A stretch of DNA of 64,000 nt from Dactylorhiza incarnata. Taxonomy: Eukaryota > Streptophyta > Magnoliopsida > Asparagales > Orchidaceae. Below, piece by piece: positions 1-11,760 of this stretch. Below the pieces are notes generated by a model. It worked only from the letters and a program-made list of their open reading frames with translations. It had not been told where the DNA came from and did no database searches. Every line of letters begins with the position of its first letter. Position 1 is the stretch's first letter. Made by a program: the position numbers and the translations under genes. The stretch covers positions 10,682,001 to 10,746,000 of the forward strand of contig JAWHQI010000009.1 of NCBI GenBank assembly GCA_033032865.1. The letters are read 5' to 3'.

Positions 1-657
1 ATTCTATTAGTACTCGACCGAGATGATCCTAGGGAAATATAATTCTTGATTTAATTTCTAGCTTCTCTTTCTCTTCCTTGGAATACGTTAGATTTATTCT
101 TGAACTTTTATTGGATTGAGATTATATTGTCGACATATATTTCTCATCTTTGTTTTTGCAATCTAATAACCGAGAGGTTTTGATTTCGAATCGATCGTTT
201 CAAGAATAAAGAGAGTTGAATGCACTCCTCAAGCGAGGATGACATAATTCTTCCGGATTGGAGTCAAATCCAATAGAGGGGTTCACTACGATAAGGCGAG
301 TTTTAGATTTTTATTCTAGAACGAAAGTTCGTTTGATCAACTAAACTCAGTTGGGCGTATCCTCGAGAGAGGTATGTTCATAAATCGGGAACCTCCACGG
401 TCAAGCATTTTCTTAAGAGATTTAGAAGTTGTTCTATTTATATTTTATTTTCCCAAGGTGATTCAAGGTTGAGTACTATCCTTTAACTCATCAATTTAAT
501 TAAGCTATTTCTCTTTCTCGCAACCAACCAACCACAAGCTTTATTCGATAAAATAATAGAGATTTTCCGAAGTAAGAGTACTCAACTGCCCCGAGTCTAA
601 TACGACCTTGTTTTAATAACCTATACTACATTCGATACGGTACACTTGTCGTTATCA
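1..657 (+). repeat. 3' part of an Athila-like LTR (start outside window)
   Basis: Non-coding. The stretch around 596-657 (tacgaccttg, cctatacta, ggtacacttg) resembles, in the same order, the end of the LTRs of element I read on the minus strand (20063-21333, 28444-29708). The likely terminus is ...gttatca at 657, but an end near 683 (cccatca) is also possible. No tRNA primer-binding site follows, so this is a solo LTR or a 3' LTR whose body lies to the left. It appears to have landed inside element E. Confidence 0.5.
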
Positions 658-1299
658 TTTGTAAGCATAGTTTTGCCCCATCATGTGCCTATTCCTATGG
701 AGGAGGATATTTTCCAAGGTGACGAGGATTCTACCTCAGCACCGGTGGAGGAAGTCCAAATCATGGAGGAGGCCACTGATGATCCTACTGAGCCCTGCAA
801 CATTGTCGATGATGCCGACAGTATCCTTTTGCTTTAACCTATCGGGAGTGAGACCGGGACCACTCCCGCGATTGATGTTTATTTAAGTTTTTCTTCTCTT
901 TTATTTCCTGACCCCCATTCATCATTTGAGCTTGTGCAGGTTTAGTCTTCACAGGTACTCAAGGAGGAATTGGAGCATTTTTCTCAGGTCAATGATGAGT
1001 GTATCCTCTCATGTGAGGAGGTTGATCCCTCCTCCCTAGAGGAAGCCTCACTCATTACCTTTTCCTTCTGCCGCCTCTTTGAAGACGACATCTTGCTGGG
1101 TAAGGATGTTTTTAGTGAGATTTGTGAGGATTACTCCTCCTCCTCTTCTTACTTTTTATTCCCTCTACCTGTGACGAGCAGGTATTATATATATTTAGGT
1201 AGAGGAGTAATTGTTCTGTCACCGCATCGGTACCCGCTACCGACACGTATATTAGAACATTTACCTGTTCACTTCTTCTTCCATACTTCCATCAACTAG
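658..1299 (+). pseudogene. Broken acidic ORF, homologue of the C-terminal part of the D ORF
   Basis: The readable pieces are very acidic (for example EEDIFQGDEDS near 699-731, and a second open stretch at 970-1299). After an in-frame TAA at 835-837 the same frame goes on to give GSETGTTP, then a serine-rich run and FPDPHS. The intact ORF of element D (30099-31319, minus strand) has the matching series: TDSDLCLD, SETGITPP, serine-rich run, FPNPLSF. The nucleotide match (gggagtgagaccggg against aggagtgaaaccggg) is also clear. I therefore read it as a decayed copy of the same unknown protein. No enzymatic motif is visible. Confidence 0.5.
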
Positions 1300-3043
1300 A
1301 ACTCTTAAAGTTATGAATAAGTCGTGTTGGGGAGGACAATTAACTTCAGTAGTTATCTTCCTTTTTCATGCATTTTCATTTTATCTAGTTAAGTTAATTG
1401 TTCTTTTAATTCAGCTTTTCTATTTTCCTGTTGTTTTTGCGGAGCTTACCCCTGCAGGTGTACATTTTTGGATGGCGGAAGCCGTGACTTTGCCCTAGTT
1501 TTACACGCATCTTCTGGTATGCTCACTTGCTGAGCATTGGGTACTCTCGTCCCCTAGCACTCATTTAAATTTCATGTTGATATTTTATGCTGGTTTGTTT
1601 AGTTTAAGTCTGGGGGAGAGATATTTGTTGTACTCACTCACGTGCACTATGGCATAGGATGCTAGAAGTCTTTATTTTAGTTATTTTGTAGTGTTCATGA
1701 TGATTGCACACCACTACATCCACTTAAGAGTGAACTTACCCGCGAGCATGCTTTGAGTTTAATTCAATTTTACTGCTTAATTGGAAAATTGAGGTGCTGG
1801 TTTAGGATTGTGTAGCGGAGTAAGTTGTGACTCGTGTAGTGCTCCTAGTTGAGTGCTCACATTTGTATAAAATATGTGTAGAGTAGATTTCTCTTTATAC
1901 TTTTAGTTTATTGTATTTCTCTAAGTGTAATTGTTAATTATTCTACTCAAATTGGTGAATGTAGTGTGAATCGAATGGTAGCGTAGGGATGAGTGTAGAT
2001 AATCGTTAGACTCATATTGTTTGAGTTCGAAGGAAGGGCTGCCTTTCTCGGGGGCTAAGAACTTGCCCTAAGCTATTATTGAATCTTGGGCATAGGATAG
2101 TTCATTTTCATGAGAGTGACATAGGCCTTCATTTTGGCCCGGTTGAGCCTCCCTTTCGCTCCTATCATCTTCCCTTGCTAGCCTCCTTGAGCCTATCCAT
2201 GTCATTTGATTCAGCTTTACCTAGTTGTCACCAAAGCCAAAATGTCGATCCTAGTCATGCACCTAAATACCAAGCAATAACGGATTTATATTTCTTTTTT
2301 TGGGAGTGTGATATGGAGAATGATGTGGTGGTGGTTGTGCTTTTATTGAAAATATGCTAAAAATGATTTGAAAAAAATTGCGAAAAAGAAAAAAAAAAGG
2401 AATGATTGAAAAAGAAAATAAAATATGAAAAAAAAAACTTATATGAAAATCTGTTTGAGATTTGTGTTTGGATTAGGCGGGGCACACACCCATATTGTCA
2501 AGTTTAAGTCTGGGGGTGTGGTTCACTTGTGCACTTGGTGGTTGCTTGCTAGATTATTTTTATGAATAGCTCATTTGGGTTTGGTGCGTTTAGCCTTTAT
2601 GTTTACCTTTGTGTATCTCACCGTGACCCAAGCCCCATTCAAACCTAAAGTCCTACCGACTCGTGTAGTGAACCGATCTAGTGTCGTGGAGAGAATGTGA
2701 ATAGGCAAGCATATGTTCCTCGACACTAATGGATTTTAGTGGAGGTCATCCCGAATCCTAATCTTAGGTAATGCTCATCTCCGCGGTCCATCTATTTTCT
2801 CCTTACGCATGACTAGACGATTCACTGCAATTCAGATTTTGAGTAGAATAATAACTCTGTACCCTTTTTGAAATCAATAAACTATGCAGTATAATTTGAA
2901 ATCTTTATTGCTATATTTTTACGCATGTGAGTATGTGACTTCTCATTTTACTCCGTGTCGCAATCTCCTAACCAGCTACTTTGCTTTTCCTCTTAGCTTG
3001 AATTGGTTTGCTCGGGACGCACAAACAGGTAAATCTAGGGGTG
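658..3043 (+). mobile_element. Internal 3' half of non-autonomous element E
   Basis: This is the interior of an element whose 3' LTR follows at 3044. It opens with an acidic ORF remnant (to about 1299) and then about 1.7 kb without convincing genes. The non-coding part matches the 3' regions of D and B in order: a ctgcaggtgt box (about 1453-1462), a tatgctcactt...gagcat stem (about 1517-1538), and three polypurine-like motifs (aagtctgggggag type) at about 1605, 2502 and 3029. The last one abuts the LTR and is the probable polypurine tract. A-rich low-complexity sequence occupies 2370-2450. The 5' half and 5' LTR lie outside the window or were lost. Confidence 0.65.
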
Positions 3044-3339
3044 TGATGAGTCCCATTTTTATACACTTTTTTGGAATCATGTGGGCCGGTATTATTGTCA
3101 ATGCACTACATAGTAGATCCATAATTACTCATATTTGTTATCTATACTTCATTCCATGATAAGTGCACTTTTAGGCCCATTTCGGCGTATTTTCATGTTT
3201 ATCTTACTCATGCTTTATGTTGCAATTTAATTTCTATATTTGAGAATGTGTGGAATGCACATTTAAGTGGCCCGACGATCTTTCATGCTGATACAGGGGT
3301 TGTGCGGGTGTTCCGGGATGCAAAAACTGCATAGGAACA

Positions 3340-3505
3340 CTACACATGATCACTGGACATAGTGTGCACGACCATTGGTCGTGCGCCACTGAGCGTGCCG
3401 ACTTTCTCACTTTAAAATGGGTCTACCAAGCAATACGCACGACCACTGGACTTAGTGCGCATGACCACTGGTCATGCACAACTGATCGTGCGCATTGAAA
3501 ATCTG
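3340..3505 (+). repeat. Palindrome array in E LTR
   Basis: Several copies of a gcacgaccactgg / ccagtggtcgtgc type inverted repeat. The best has 9-bp perfect arms around one base (3459-3477). The array stops just before the TATA box at 3513. It is the same motif as in D's LTR. Confidence 0.75.
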
Positions 3506-3512
3506 CACTGCC

Positions 3513-3520
3513 TATAAAAA
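3513..3520 (+). promoter_or_regulatory. TATA box of E LTR
   Basis: tataaaaa, 470 bp into the LTR and directly downstream of the palindrome array; the corresponding site of D's right LTR is at 32451-32458. Confidence 0.5.
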
Positions 3521-4482
3521 GCTGCTCCGCGAAAACACCGAGAAACACTTTGTTTCTTGGTCTTTTTGAGCGCTGTTTTTTGCATTTTTTTGTTCTAAGC
3601 CTCCTCTATTCATCTAGGGACTTCAAGGAAGAGATTGGATCTTACTTTCAATATCAAGGAATGTTTAAAGAGCATTGGACATCGCCGGGTCATGACACAA
3701 AGAAGACGGGTCATTGGGAGGAAGTGACAGCCCTCCTTTACCCAGGACGCAGTTGTGGACCGAGTTTGGACGCGTATTGACAACCCAGCGATTCCTACCA
3801 TGAATCCCAACAAGGATTCAGAGTCGGTCAATTCTCTTACTCTTTATTCTTGTGAAATGATGTTTGTATGCTAAACTCTCTCTTTTGTGGATGAAGAACA
3901 TGATAAATCAAGATTTGTAACTTTTATTTCATGTTTATGAAATTCCTTTTGATTTATTCATGTGTATGAGGTGCGCTATTGTCATTCATTTTATCAATTC
4001 CATTCCGCGTTGCCTACTCCTCCATTCGCAAGCTTACCGTCCAACCACGTTGCTAAGCGGAGCTAACAACCCGTTTATCCCATTCGCCTAGCCAAGAGGT
4101 GCTAACAGCCCTCACAAATCCGTATTACTAATCACTCCATCCGCGAGCTTACTGGCCATCCACCTAGAAAAGTAGTGCGTTCAAGGCCTACGTAGTTTTC
4201 TATCCCGCATGGCGAAGCAGTGCGCTCAAGGACTGCATATTACGACATTTACTTTTTCTGCATTATTTTAGAACAAACATAAAACTCCCATCGTTACTTC
4301 CACCTAAAGGACTTCAATCTCAAGTACTTCCTCGAATGTTAATTCCACCTTACGGTGTTCCTCGAGAGATTCGATATCCTGGGGATTACTGCCTCAATTC
4401 TATTACATGACAATGACTGGTACACCACCGTTCAGACCGCGTATTGCTCCCGCCTATAAGCGGTGTAGGAATTCACGCGTCA

Positions 4483-4713
4483 CATAGCACATCCATCCAC
4501 CCGCAAATGGATGGACAGATTGAGAAGGCCAATAGTGTTATGGAAGACATGCTCCAGACGTGCGCCTTATATTTGGGAAAGAGTTGGGAGGACCACCTCT
4601 ATATGATCGAATTTGACTACAACAACAGCTACCAGGCAAGTATTAAAATGACACCCTTCGAGGCCCTTTATGGTAGAAAATGTCGTACGCCATTTGCTTG
4701 GGTGGAAACGGGC
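4483..4713 (+). pseudogene. Integrase core fragment of Tekay/Del-like chromovirus F (part 1)
   Basis: The frame gives IHPQMDGQIEKAN, then FDYNNSYQASIKMTPFEALY and GRKCRTPFAW. This is the end of the DDE integrase core typical of Tekay/Del chromoviruses (usual pattern HPQTDGQSER...EFAYNNSYHSSI...PFEALYGRKCRSP). The core's catalytic Glu region is present; the earlier Asp motifs would lie upstream of E, outside the window. E's LTR ends directly before it and solo LTR H interrupts it after 4713 (TSD cgggc at 4709-4713). Coding resumes at 49706. Confidence 0.85.
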
Positions 4714-6422
4714 TGTAAGACCCCTTTTTTTGCAATTCCACTGGTTCTTATGCCCAGAACCGCTGTCTTACGGTGACACCAACTCTCGGGAAGGTCGCCA
4801 CTACAAGACGTCAATTCTGCCAGTAAGTTTAACATACAGGATAACCATACATCACAGAGAAAACTAAGAAGAAACATATAAATATGACTAAGTCCACAAT
4901 CACATTGTGATGCATAGGATATCGCTAATATTCCACAAAAGATAAAGTTGAATATAAAAAGGGCTACTGCCCAGTACATATAGTCCTAACTACATAACAC
5001 ACATGGAAGTAATAAAAACTAATCTCTCACGGAACCCATAGTCATTGCTGCTGCTCTGAACTAGGCTGTCTCACCTCCTCCGGCATCATACCCTGGTTGC
5101 GCTGGATCTCCCAGGGAAGCTCCCTTTCTCCCAATCGGATCCCCTGTGGTGTTTGGTCATAACCGACCGTTAGTAAAAAGACTAAGCCAATCCCCCACCC
5201 CTCCCCTGGTGACTCCTAGGCACCGTGCGGGAGGAATAAAGAGGAGGACATCAAAGCAGAAGTACAAGCAAATGGTGGTGGCCTTAACTACAAGGAATCA
5301 TGTACTAAAAAATTTCTAACACAGGGCCTACTTATACGATGATAATGTAACAACAGTAAAGTAGTAGTATGGAAAAGACAATAACGAAGCAGTACAATAA
5401 ATGGTAAAGCAGCTATCAAGATAAAGGTATCCTTAACTTATAAGAATGCACATACAAGCTTATAAGTTAAGGGGTCGTTTTGCAAGGCCCATCGTATAAA
5501 AGATCCCATAATAATTTATACGGTGGGGGTATAGGTTTTATGCGATGTTATGTACAATATGAAATACTATGCAAGGTTTAATGATTTTGTTTAACACCAG
5601 TGCAACTCATCGACACGACTCTGTGCGCGCAAACCTTTAGTTCCCCGATTTGGAGTTAGCAAACTCTCAGGTATCCCTCATAGTGGCAAACGAAGTCAGT
5701 GGGTTGGGCCACCCCACTCCTAGGCCGGAATTCAGACTACCTAACCTAGACCTTACATACTACTCGGTACACAAAGCTAGGTGCTATGGAGCATCTTGTA
5801 CTAATGCTGGAATCCACCAGTCTTTTCTTGGCAAAGTGAATACTCATACTTGTCGAGCCAATGTACTAACATTGGTGTGAACGAATGCCCAATACCGATG
5901 ACCCACCACTTATATGCACAAGCACATATGCTACAATTGAACTCTTGAGCCACCGGCTCACCCGGCTAACCAGTCCATTTCAACAAACACCAAGCCACAG
6001 CTTGCAACACAATTATCGATTAACTAACACCGAGCCCACTGCTCGCAGGCCTAGACCAACCAAAACTATCTTCCCTTTTGAAAGGGGTATATGTGCAGGT
6101 GTACTTGATAACTAATTTATAAATTAATCTTTCCTTATTACATGCCCTAACAGTTTAAGGGTTAATCTTGAACTTCTCGAGGTCTACCCTGTGAGGGGCT
6201 CGCAGTGGTACTAGGAGGTACAATGGGATGATAGCCCAAACATCCCTTTCATAAGACACATAATTTTATTGGTGACTACCTAACACCATCTCTTATGTTA
6301 CACTAGAGTCCTATAATGGATTAAGATTCATAGGGAGGTATTAATGTTCTCTTGAACACCAACACTCCACATAAGGGAACTCACACCCACAACTAGGGGA
6401 GGTCCTGAAGGGACTTTTTCCC
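4714..6422 (-). repeat. Solo LTR H, left segment
   Basis: Non-coding; short ORFs here look like chance. At about 6185-6255 there is a block (ctaccctgtgaggggctcgc ... gtactaggagg ... cccaaacatcccttt) that is clearly similar to a block at about 22462-22530 in the 3' spacer of Athila element I. The segment ends at the A insertion (TSD-like ttccc, 6418-6422). Confidence 0.7.
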
Positions 6423-6675
6423 TGTACAACCTCGGGTTCACCTCGGGCGAGCGGATAAGCCAGGTGCGATCCCACCTACGTGAGAGTGAACAGCGGGCGG
6501 GGGCGCTCACAAACCGCTCGTGTATTCTGCTCCCCGCGCAGTGCTTCAAGAATTACTCGGCAGCAGTGCCTCAAGGACTACTCGCGGCAAAAGCCGCGCG
6601 AGCGCGAATGGGCCAGGGACGCGAGTGGCGCTGTGTAACCCCGGTATTTGCCAGGAGATGGACAAACGAAATTCA

Positions 6676-7185
6676 TTCTAGGTTCGACGAGTGCCATGCT
6701 TTAGTTGAGATCAACGAACTCAGCTCGGCGTTTGACAAAATTCGTTCTACGTTCGATGAACGGCACCTTTGAATCTATCTCAACGGTTAGGCTGAGAGGA
6801 TCATCCTTCTCAGCCGCCACTTCTGTCCCATCTCGGCAGATCCGTTGGGACAGAGTTGTCTCAGCAGTTTTCCTCCATCTGCAGCTCAGCTCGACGGGTT
6901 CGATCTTTCATCCAAGTTAGCGCTCACACGAGGCCGAGGGGAGAGGAAGGTGAAAGAGATAACAAGGAAGGTGAGCCAGTCTCAAGAGTCGCTCGAAGGA
7001 AGGCAGGCGAGCCAGGAACTTGTCGACTGTTCGCGAGAGGCCAGACGAGCCAGGTCTTTTCCCAAGTTCCTGTGTTCAACGAACTTAGCTCGGTGTTCGA
7101 CGAAGTTCACCCTACGATCGACGTACGTCACGTTTTGCATTCGACGAACTCAACTCAAATGATTCACACTTCAGTTCGATGAAAG
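6676..7185 (+). repeat. ttcgacgaa half-site array in A 5' LTR
   Basis: Repeated gttcgacga / ttcgatgaa words in clusters (about 6676-6770 and 7078-7180). Similar clusters recur at about 45116-45665 in the 3' LTR. The same word is found in the Copia LTRs at 13515-13765 and 52670-53070. Confidence 0.65.
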
Positions 7186-7566
7186 TATTTCTCAGCCCGA
7201 CGAGCTTAATCTTCTGTCCAGTTCAGCGGACTCTCACAGGGCTGAGGGGAGCATACGGGAAGGCACGCGAGACCTAACCTCGGTGGGGGTTGTCAAGAGG
7301 GATGTGGGCGGATCCTTCACAGAGCGTTCGCCTAAAAGGGGCTTCGTGAGCCATACTCGCGAGGAGACTCGCAGGAGTTCTCGCAAGTAGCCTTCGCGCA
7401 TGTCATTTGTCTATAGGCTAAGGAGGAGAAATTACCCTTCTACCCCTGGTGGTCTGCGATTAGTCTTTTCAAACAGCGGAGTTTGGCTGTTAGCAGGCCA
7501 AATTGGGGTGCGTTTAGTAAAACCAAAAGGCGGGATTCCGCTATTGACAGACCACGAGCAAAAAAC

Positions 7567-7574
7567 TATAAATA
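7567..7574 (+). promoter_or_regulatory. TATA box of A 5' LTR
   Basis: tataaata in the context aaaaactataaatagacct; the 3' LTR has the identical site at 46046-46053. Confidence 0.6.
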
Positions 7575-7876
7575 GACCTCAAAGGGCACCTTGGGAGAGG
7601 ATTCCAATCTCAGTTCTCTGAGCTTCCTTTTTCCCTTGGCTACCTAGGTTTAGCTCTCTAGCTCTCCAAGGTGCCCAAGTCTCAGCTTTGGCTTGGGAGG
7701 GGAAGCGCTCAATGCTCTTCTGGGTTTGTGGTGGGACCTCCTCGCTGTGACTAAGGTCTTAGTCTATTTCTGAGTCCCCAGTCTGCTCCTTTAGAGGGAC
7801 TAGTAAGGGCTAGCTATCCCTCAACCTGTTGAGGGCCCGAGCTTCACAAGAGGCCGAGAAATTGGTTTCAACATTT

Positions 7877-7890
7877 TGGTGCGGTGAACG
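7877..7890 (+). promoter_or_regulatory. Primer-binding site of A
   Basis: TGGTGCGGTGAACG begins 4 bp after the LTR end. It starts with TGG, as a complement to a tRNA CCA end should. I cannot assign the tRNA with confidence. Confidence 0.5.
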
Positions 7891-7896
7891 TGGAGT

Positions 7897-9421
7897 GTGG
7901 CTAGTCCAAGAAGATTTTGGGAAATAGACATGGTAGGAGATGAAGAGCAAGGCGAGGAGTTTTGCGGGTCACCCCCGGTGGCGATGCAAAGGATGTTCTC
8001 GGACTTCAGGAGGGAAGTCCTCGACACCCTCGTGTTCGCGGTCACAGCGTTGCGTAGCGAGTTTGTGACCCCAGCGGTTCAAGTGTCCCATCCTATCGCA
8101 GCGGCTGGCGAGGATGCCCTGGGAGGAAGAGATGGAAAGGAGGTGGCCGGAGGATCGGGGCAGGACCTGGAGGGGCAAGTGCTGTTCGCCAGTCCGAAGA
8201 GTTCGGTGCCAGCAAGCACAGGGCAGGCGAGCGCGGCGCAGGCGAGCGCATCGCAGGCGAGCGCAGCGCAGGCGAGCGCGACGCAGGCTAGTGTGATGCA
8301 GGCGAGTGCGATCCTGGCGGGCGTGGAGCCCGTAGGAGCGGCTCCGGCAAAGGTGGCTCTCGTGAGCAGCGCCCCAGCAAGCTCAAGCCAGGTGAGGGTG
8401 CTCGGGGGGCGAGTGGAGCAGGAAAGTACTACAGGTAGAGGAAGCCCCTTCTGCGAGTTGGTGCTTTCCGCACCCGTTCCAGAAGGGTTTGGGGAGTGAG
8501 ACATGGTCTACTACCATGTCTGGGACAACCCAGTCTAGCACCTGCAGTCATTCGAGGACTCGGTCTCTATCAGGCTAATTTCGGACGCCTTCAAGTGCCG
8601 GCTCTTCCCCTTCACCCTAAAGGAGAAGGCCCGGGAGTGGTTCCACCAACTCCCTGTCGGATCAATCTACGCATTCGAGGATTTGCGTAGATTTCTTGTT
8701 GCGGTTTTCAACTTCGAAGAAGAGGAAGAAGGACATCGAGTCCCTATTCAAGGTGAAGAAGGAGCCCAAGGAGTCGTTGGCTCATTATGCAGACCGTTTT
8801 CAAGAAGAAGTATTACTCACAGAGGAGATGCCCGGGTTTGCCCTTCAGCTCGCCTTCATGTTGGGGCTGAAGGAGAGTTTCTTCAAGATGGATCTGAAGA
8901 GGAAGGCCCCCGTCTCCTTTGAGGAGCTGATGGAGAGGGTGGCGGAGGAGGTCGAAAGTGAGTAGGCCAATCCGGAGCTCACCAAGAGGCCAGCAAAGCT
9001 CAGTGAGCCAGAGGTCAAGCAACATGAGGTGCGGAGGAGGGAAGAGCCCGGAGCCCCGGAAGGGGGATGTAGGCAGCATGGCGGAGGGATATAAGGTCAA
9101 GGAAGAGGCTGCGCCTTGGGAGGGGGTAACTTGCATGGCGGTCAAGGAAGACCCCAACAGCTGGGATGGAGGCAGGGTCCGAGGCAGATGCCTCCCCCGC
9201 CTTAGCAGGCTATGACGATCAGGCGAGGAAGAGGAGGAAGAGGAAGGAGAGAAGGAGTGGAAGCAGGAGCGGGAAGGAGAAGAGGAAATAGGGCGGAGGA
9301 GGCCATGAGGGGAGAGGTGGCATTACCATACTGTGACTTCCATGTTAAGGAAGGTCACGCAATGGCCACCTGCCTAGAATTCTTAGAGACAAAGAGGGCT
9401 AGAATATCGGCGCCATGGTAG
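7897..9421 (+). pseudogene. gag of Tat element A, broken
   Basis: Structural capsid protein of a retrotransposon. The N-terminal part (7897-8499) is Ala/Ser/Gln-rich with a QASA repeat. The capsid-like core follows in the same frame after two in-frame stops (TGA 8497-8499 and a TAG about 40 bp on): FPFTLKEKAREWFHQLP, GSIYAFEDL. After a one-base shift near 8705 it continues as FKVKKEPKESLAHYADRF ... MLGLKESFFKMDL (to 8965). This matches the retrotransposon gag domain pattern (FPLTL...W...LP.GSI.SF..L ... ESL..Y..RF). A basic RGRGGRGRR stretch and YCDFHVKEGHAMATC (a Cys/His motif typical of Tat gag) lie at 9212-9421. It cannot make a full product as it stands. Confidence 0.8.
8215..8312 (+). 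repeat. 15-bp minisatellite (QASA[A/S/T]) inside gag
   Basis: gcaggcgagcgca-type 15-bp units are repeated about six times and encode Gln-Ala-Ser-Ala-x. The period is a multiple of three, so the frame survives, and the antisense frame also stays open. Confidence 0.8.
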
Positions 9422-9596
9422 CAGCAGCAGTTGAGCATCGAGGAGGTCTTACCTCAGGAGGACGAGGATGAGAGTTGCAAGGATGGGCCAGATGTGGGGA
9501 CCCGAGGAGGGATCTGTGTGATCCACGGGGGAGTAGGGGTAGAGGCAACTTGCAAGGCGAGCCTCATACCATCTACCTTCGAAGCATGGCTTCAAC

Positions 9597-10225
9597 ATCC
9601 ATGGCTCCACCTCAAGCAGAAAAAATCACTTTCTCTCAAAGGGACATGTCGGGTCATGAGGACCCTTTCTGCCATGCACTGGTCATCCAGACCACCATCG
9701 AGAACTTCACGGTGTCCCAGATTCTCGTGGACAATGGAAGTTCCATCAACATCATCTTCAAGAAGGCGTTCGATGAGATGAAGGTGGAAGCCAATAGGGT
9801 GTTGGCCTCAGATGGCCCATTGTTCGGGTTCTCCGGAGAGAGCAAGGAGGTCGAGGGGGGGAGTGGGGCTCCATATGGTCCTGGGCGGGCAATCTCGGAA
9901 TTGCCACTTCGTCATAGTGGATGCCCTCAGCATCTATAGCGCCATCTTCGGGCGACCGCTGATCAGTGCTTTCCATTGCATCCCCTCCACCTTCCACCAA
10001 TGCCTCATGTTCAGCTCAAGGGGAGTCCAGATTCGAGTGAGAGGGGATCCGAAGGTAGCAAGGCAGTGCTACGTGACGTCGGTCAGCACCCTCTGCTGGA
10101 TTACCGAGGCAAAAAAATGGGATCAGGAAGTGGGAGAGCCGGCGGGTCTCAGAGAAGGAGAAGGGGAGGAAAAAGGGAAGAAAGGGTTGGCGGAGCCGAT
10201 GGAGGAGGAGATGGAAGAGGTATAG
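9597..10225 (+). pseudogene. Aspartic protease region of A, frameshifted
   Basis: Retropepsin-like protease that would cleave gag-pol. First part: EKITFSQRD, HALVIQTTIENF, then the active-site motif ILVDNGSSINIIF (DNGSS, about 9723-9758). A frameshift near 9860 moves the rest into another frame, which gives CHFVIVDALSIYSAIFGRP and the flap-distal IFGRP motif (about 9907-9960). An acidic, repeat-rich linker (EGEGEEKGKK) follows to the TAG at 10225. The Tat protease pattern is unmistakable, but the frame break makes it inactive here. Confidence 0.8.
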
Positions 10226-10369
10226 AATCGGGCTCAGGAGGAAGGGGCAGGAGAGGTGATGAAAGTTCGGGAGGGAGAAGAAGAGTAGAAGGAAGGAGGT
10301 TGGGTAGAACAGTCCCGACTGGAGGCCGTGGAGGAAGTCGTGCAGCTCAAGGTCACCACCTGAGCGGGG

Positions 10370-11240
10370 GTGGTGGAAAAGGTCTGCATCAGCGGGGAAC
10401 TCGACCTCGAGGAGCAAAAGCAGATCCTGGCTTGCGTCCAGGAAAATGTGGATGTCTTCGCTTGGAGTGCTACTGAGATGCCCGGGATCGATGCAGATGT
10501 AGCTTGCAATCGCCTCAACCTCGACCCAGTCACCCGCCCCTTCCATCAAAAGAAAAGGGCCACAGTAGACAAGTTGGAGGGACCCATCCGAGAGGAGGTG
10601 GGTAAGCTCCTACAGGCGGGTTTTGTATCAGAGATCCAGTATCCAGGTTGGGTCTCCAACGTGGTGATGGTAAAAAGGGAGGAGGTAAGTTGAGGATGTG
10701 TATCGATTTTTCCTTGCTTAATAAATCATGCCCCAAGGATTGTTATCCCTTGCCTAGAATCGATGCGCTGGTTGATTCAACCATCGGTTTTCCTGTAATG
10801 TCTTTTCTAGATGCTTTTTCAGGTTACCATCAGATCCAAATGCACCCCCTCCCCCGACATCAAGGATGTCTCATTCATCACAGGAGACGGGTGCTACTGT
10901 TATAAGATGATGCCCTTTGGGCTCAAGAATGTAGGGGCTACGTATCAACGAATGATGGACAGGGTCTTCCGAGAGCAGAAGGCAAGAAACCTGGAAGTTT
11001 ATGTTGATGACCTCACGGTAAAGAGCCGGGATCTCAAGTCTCACCTCCAATACCTAGAAGAGACCTGTGGGACCTTGCGAAAGTATAAGATGAATCTCAA
11101 TCCCATGAAGTGTGTCTTCGGGGCTAGGAGGGGAAAGTTCCTGGGTCACTTGCTCACCCCGGCAGGGGTGGAGCCTAACCCAGATAAGGTTAAGGCGATC
11201 TTGGAGTTGGGGCGCCAAGGAACGCGAAGGACGTTCAGCG
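10370..11240 (+). pseudogene. Reverse transcriptase of A, frameshifted
   Basis: The RT fingers/palm are spread over three frames. 10370-10693 gives DVFAWSATEMPGID and FHQKKRATVDKLEGPIREEV. About 10684-10850 gives KLRMCIDFSLLNKSCPKDCY and FLDAFSGYHQIQMHP. About 10853-11220 gives CYKMMPFGLKNVGATYQRMM and the catalytic YVDDLTVKS (around 11000-11025). Motif spacing is normal for Ty3/gypsy RT, and the YVDD active site is intact although the frame is not. It precedes RNase H directly. Confidence 0.9.
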
Positions 11241-11244
11241 CCTC

Positions 11245-11760
11245 ATGGGAAAATTAGCCGGGCTCAGCAGGTTCCTCTCCAAGGAGGGAGAGAAATGTGC
11301 ACCTTTCTTCAAGGTGTTACGGGGAAACAAGAAGTTCGAGTGGACCTCAGAATGCGTGGAAGCTTTCCAAGCTTTGAAAGGGCAGCTCACCCGGGCTCCC
11401 CTACTCCATGGACCAAGGCAAGGGGAGGATTTATCCCTATACATGGGGGTAGGATCTGAAGCAGTAAGTTCGGTGTTGGTTCAGGAAGAAGGGAGGGGGC
11501 AGTTCCCCATATACTACGTTAGCCGGGTGCTGAAGAAGGCGGAGCTCCGATACCCAATCTTGGAGAAGTTGGCTTTTGCTTTAGTGGTATCGGCTCGAAT
11601 GCTCAGGCCATACTTCCAAGCACACTCCATAAAACTGGTGACCGACCACCCGCTTCACAAAGTAATGGAAGGGGTGGAGCACTCGGGGAGGCTAGCCAAA
11701 TAGTCCGTAGAGCTAAGTGAGTTTGACATCACATTTGTGCCTAGGATGTCAATCAAGGCA
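11245..11760 (+). pseudogene. First (gypsy-type) RNase H of A
   Basis: Begins LAGLSRFLSKEGEKCAPFFK (the RT-RNase H connection). It continues PLLHGPRQGEDLSLYMGVG, QFPIYYVSRVLKKAELRYP, LEKLAFALVVSARMLRPYF and LVTDHPLHKVM. This is the usual plant Ty3/gypsy RNase H order. The first catalytic Asp position reads YMGVG rather than the common Y.D.S, so activity is doubtful. A TAG at 11701-11703 (AK*SVELSEFDI) is a nonsense change inside conserved sequence. Confidence 0.82.

Larger units (their letters stand above)
3044..4482 (+). repeat. 3' LTR of element E (1439 bp)
   Basis: Begins TGATGAGTCCCA directly after a polypurine-like aaatctaggggtg and ends ...cacgcgtca. The start matches the LTR starts of B (11846, 36050) and D (reverse strand). 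The end (cgcctataagcggtgtag) matches the reverse strand of D's LTR terminus at 16793. A TATA-like tataaaaa lies at 3513-3520, preceded by palindromes such as GCATGACCA-c-TGGTCATGC (3459-3477). The following bases are Tekay integrase, so E is inserted there. Its other TSD copy is outside the window. Confidence 0.85.
6423..7873 (+). repeat. 5' LTR of A (1451 bp)
   Basis: TGTACAACC...TTTCAACA, matched along its length by 44864-46352 with scattered differences, including a short insertion in the 3' copy around 45441-45480. It holds many ttcgacgaa-type half-sites (about 6676-7185) and a TATA box at 7567-7574. tRNA-primer-like sequence follows directly. Confidence 0.92.

Noticed and set aside
2079..3159. 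Short ORFs in the 3' region of E
   Set aside because: They fall in sequence that matches the non-coding 3' regions of B and D and cross the LTR border.
8079..8504. Minus-strand ORF of 141 codons opposite gag
   Set aside because: It is the mirror of the 15-bp QASA-coding repeat and gag itself; no independent domain.
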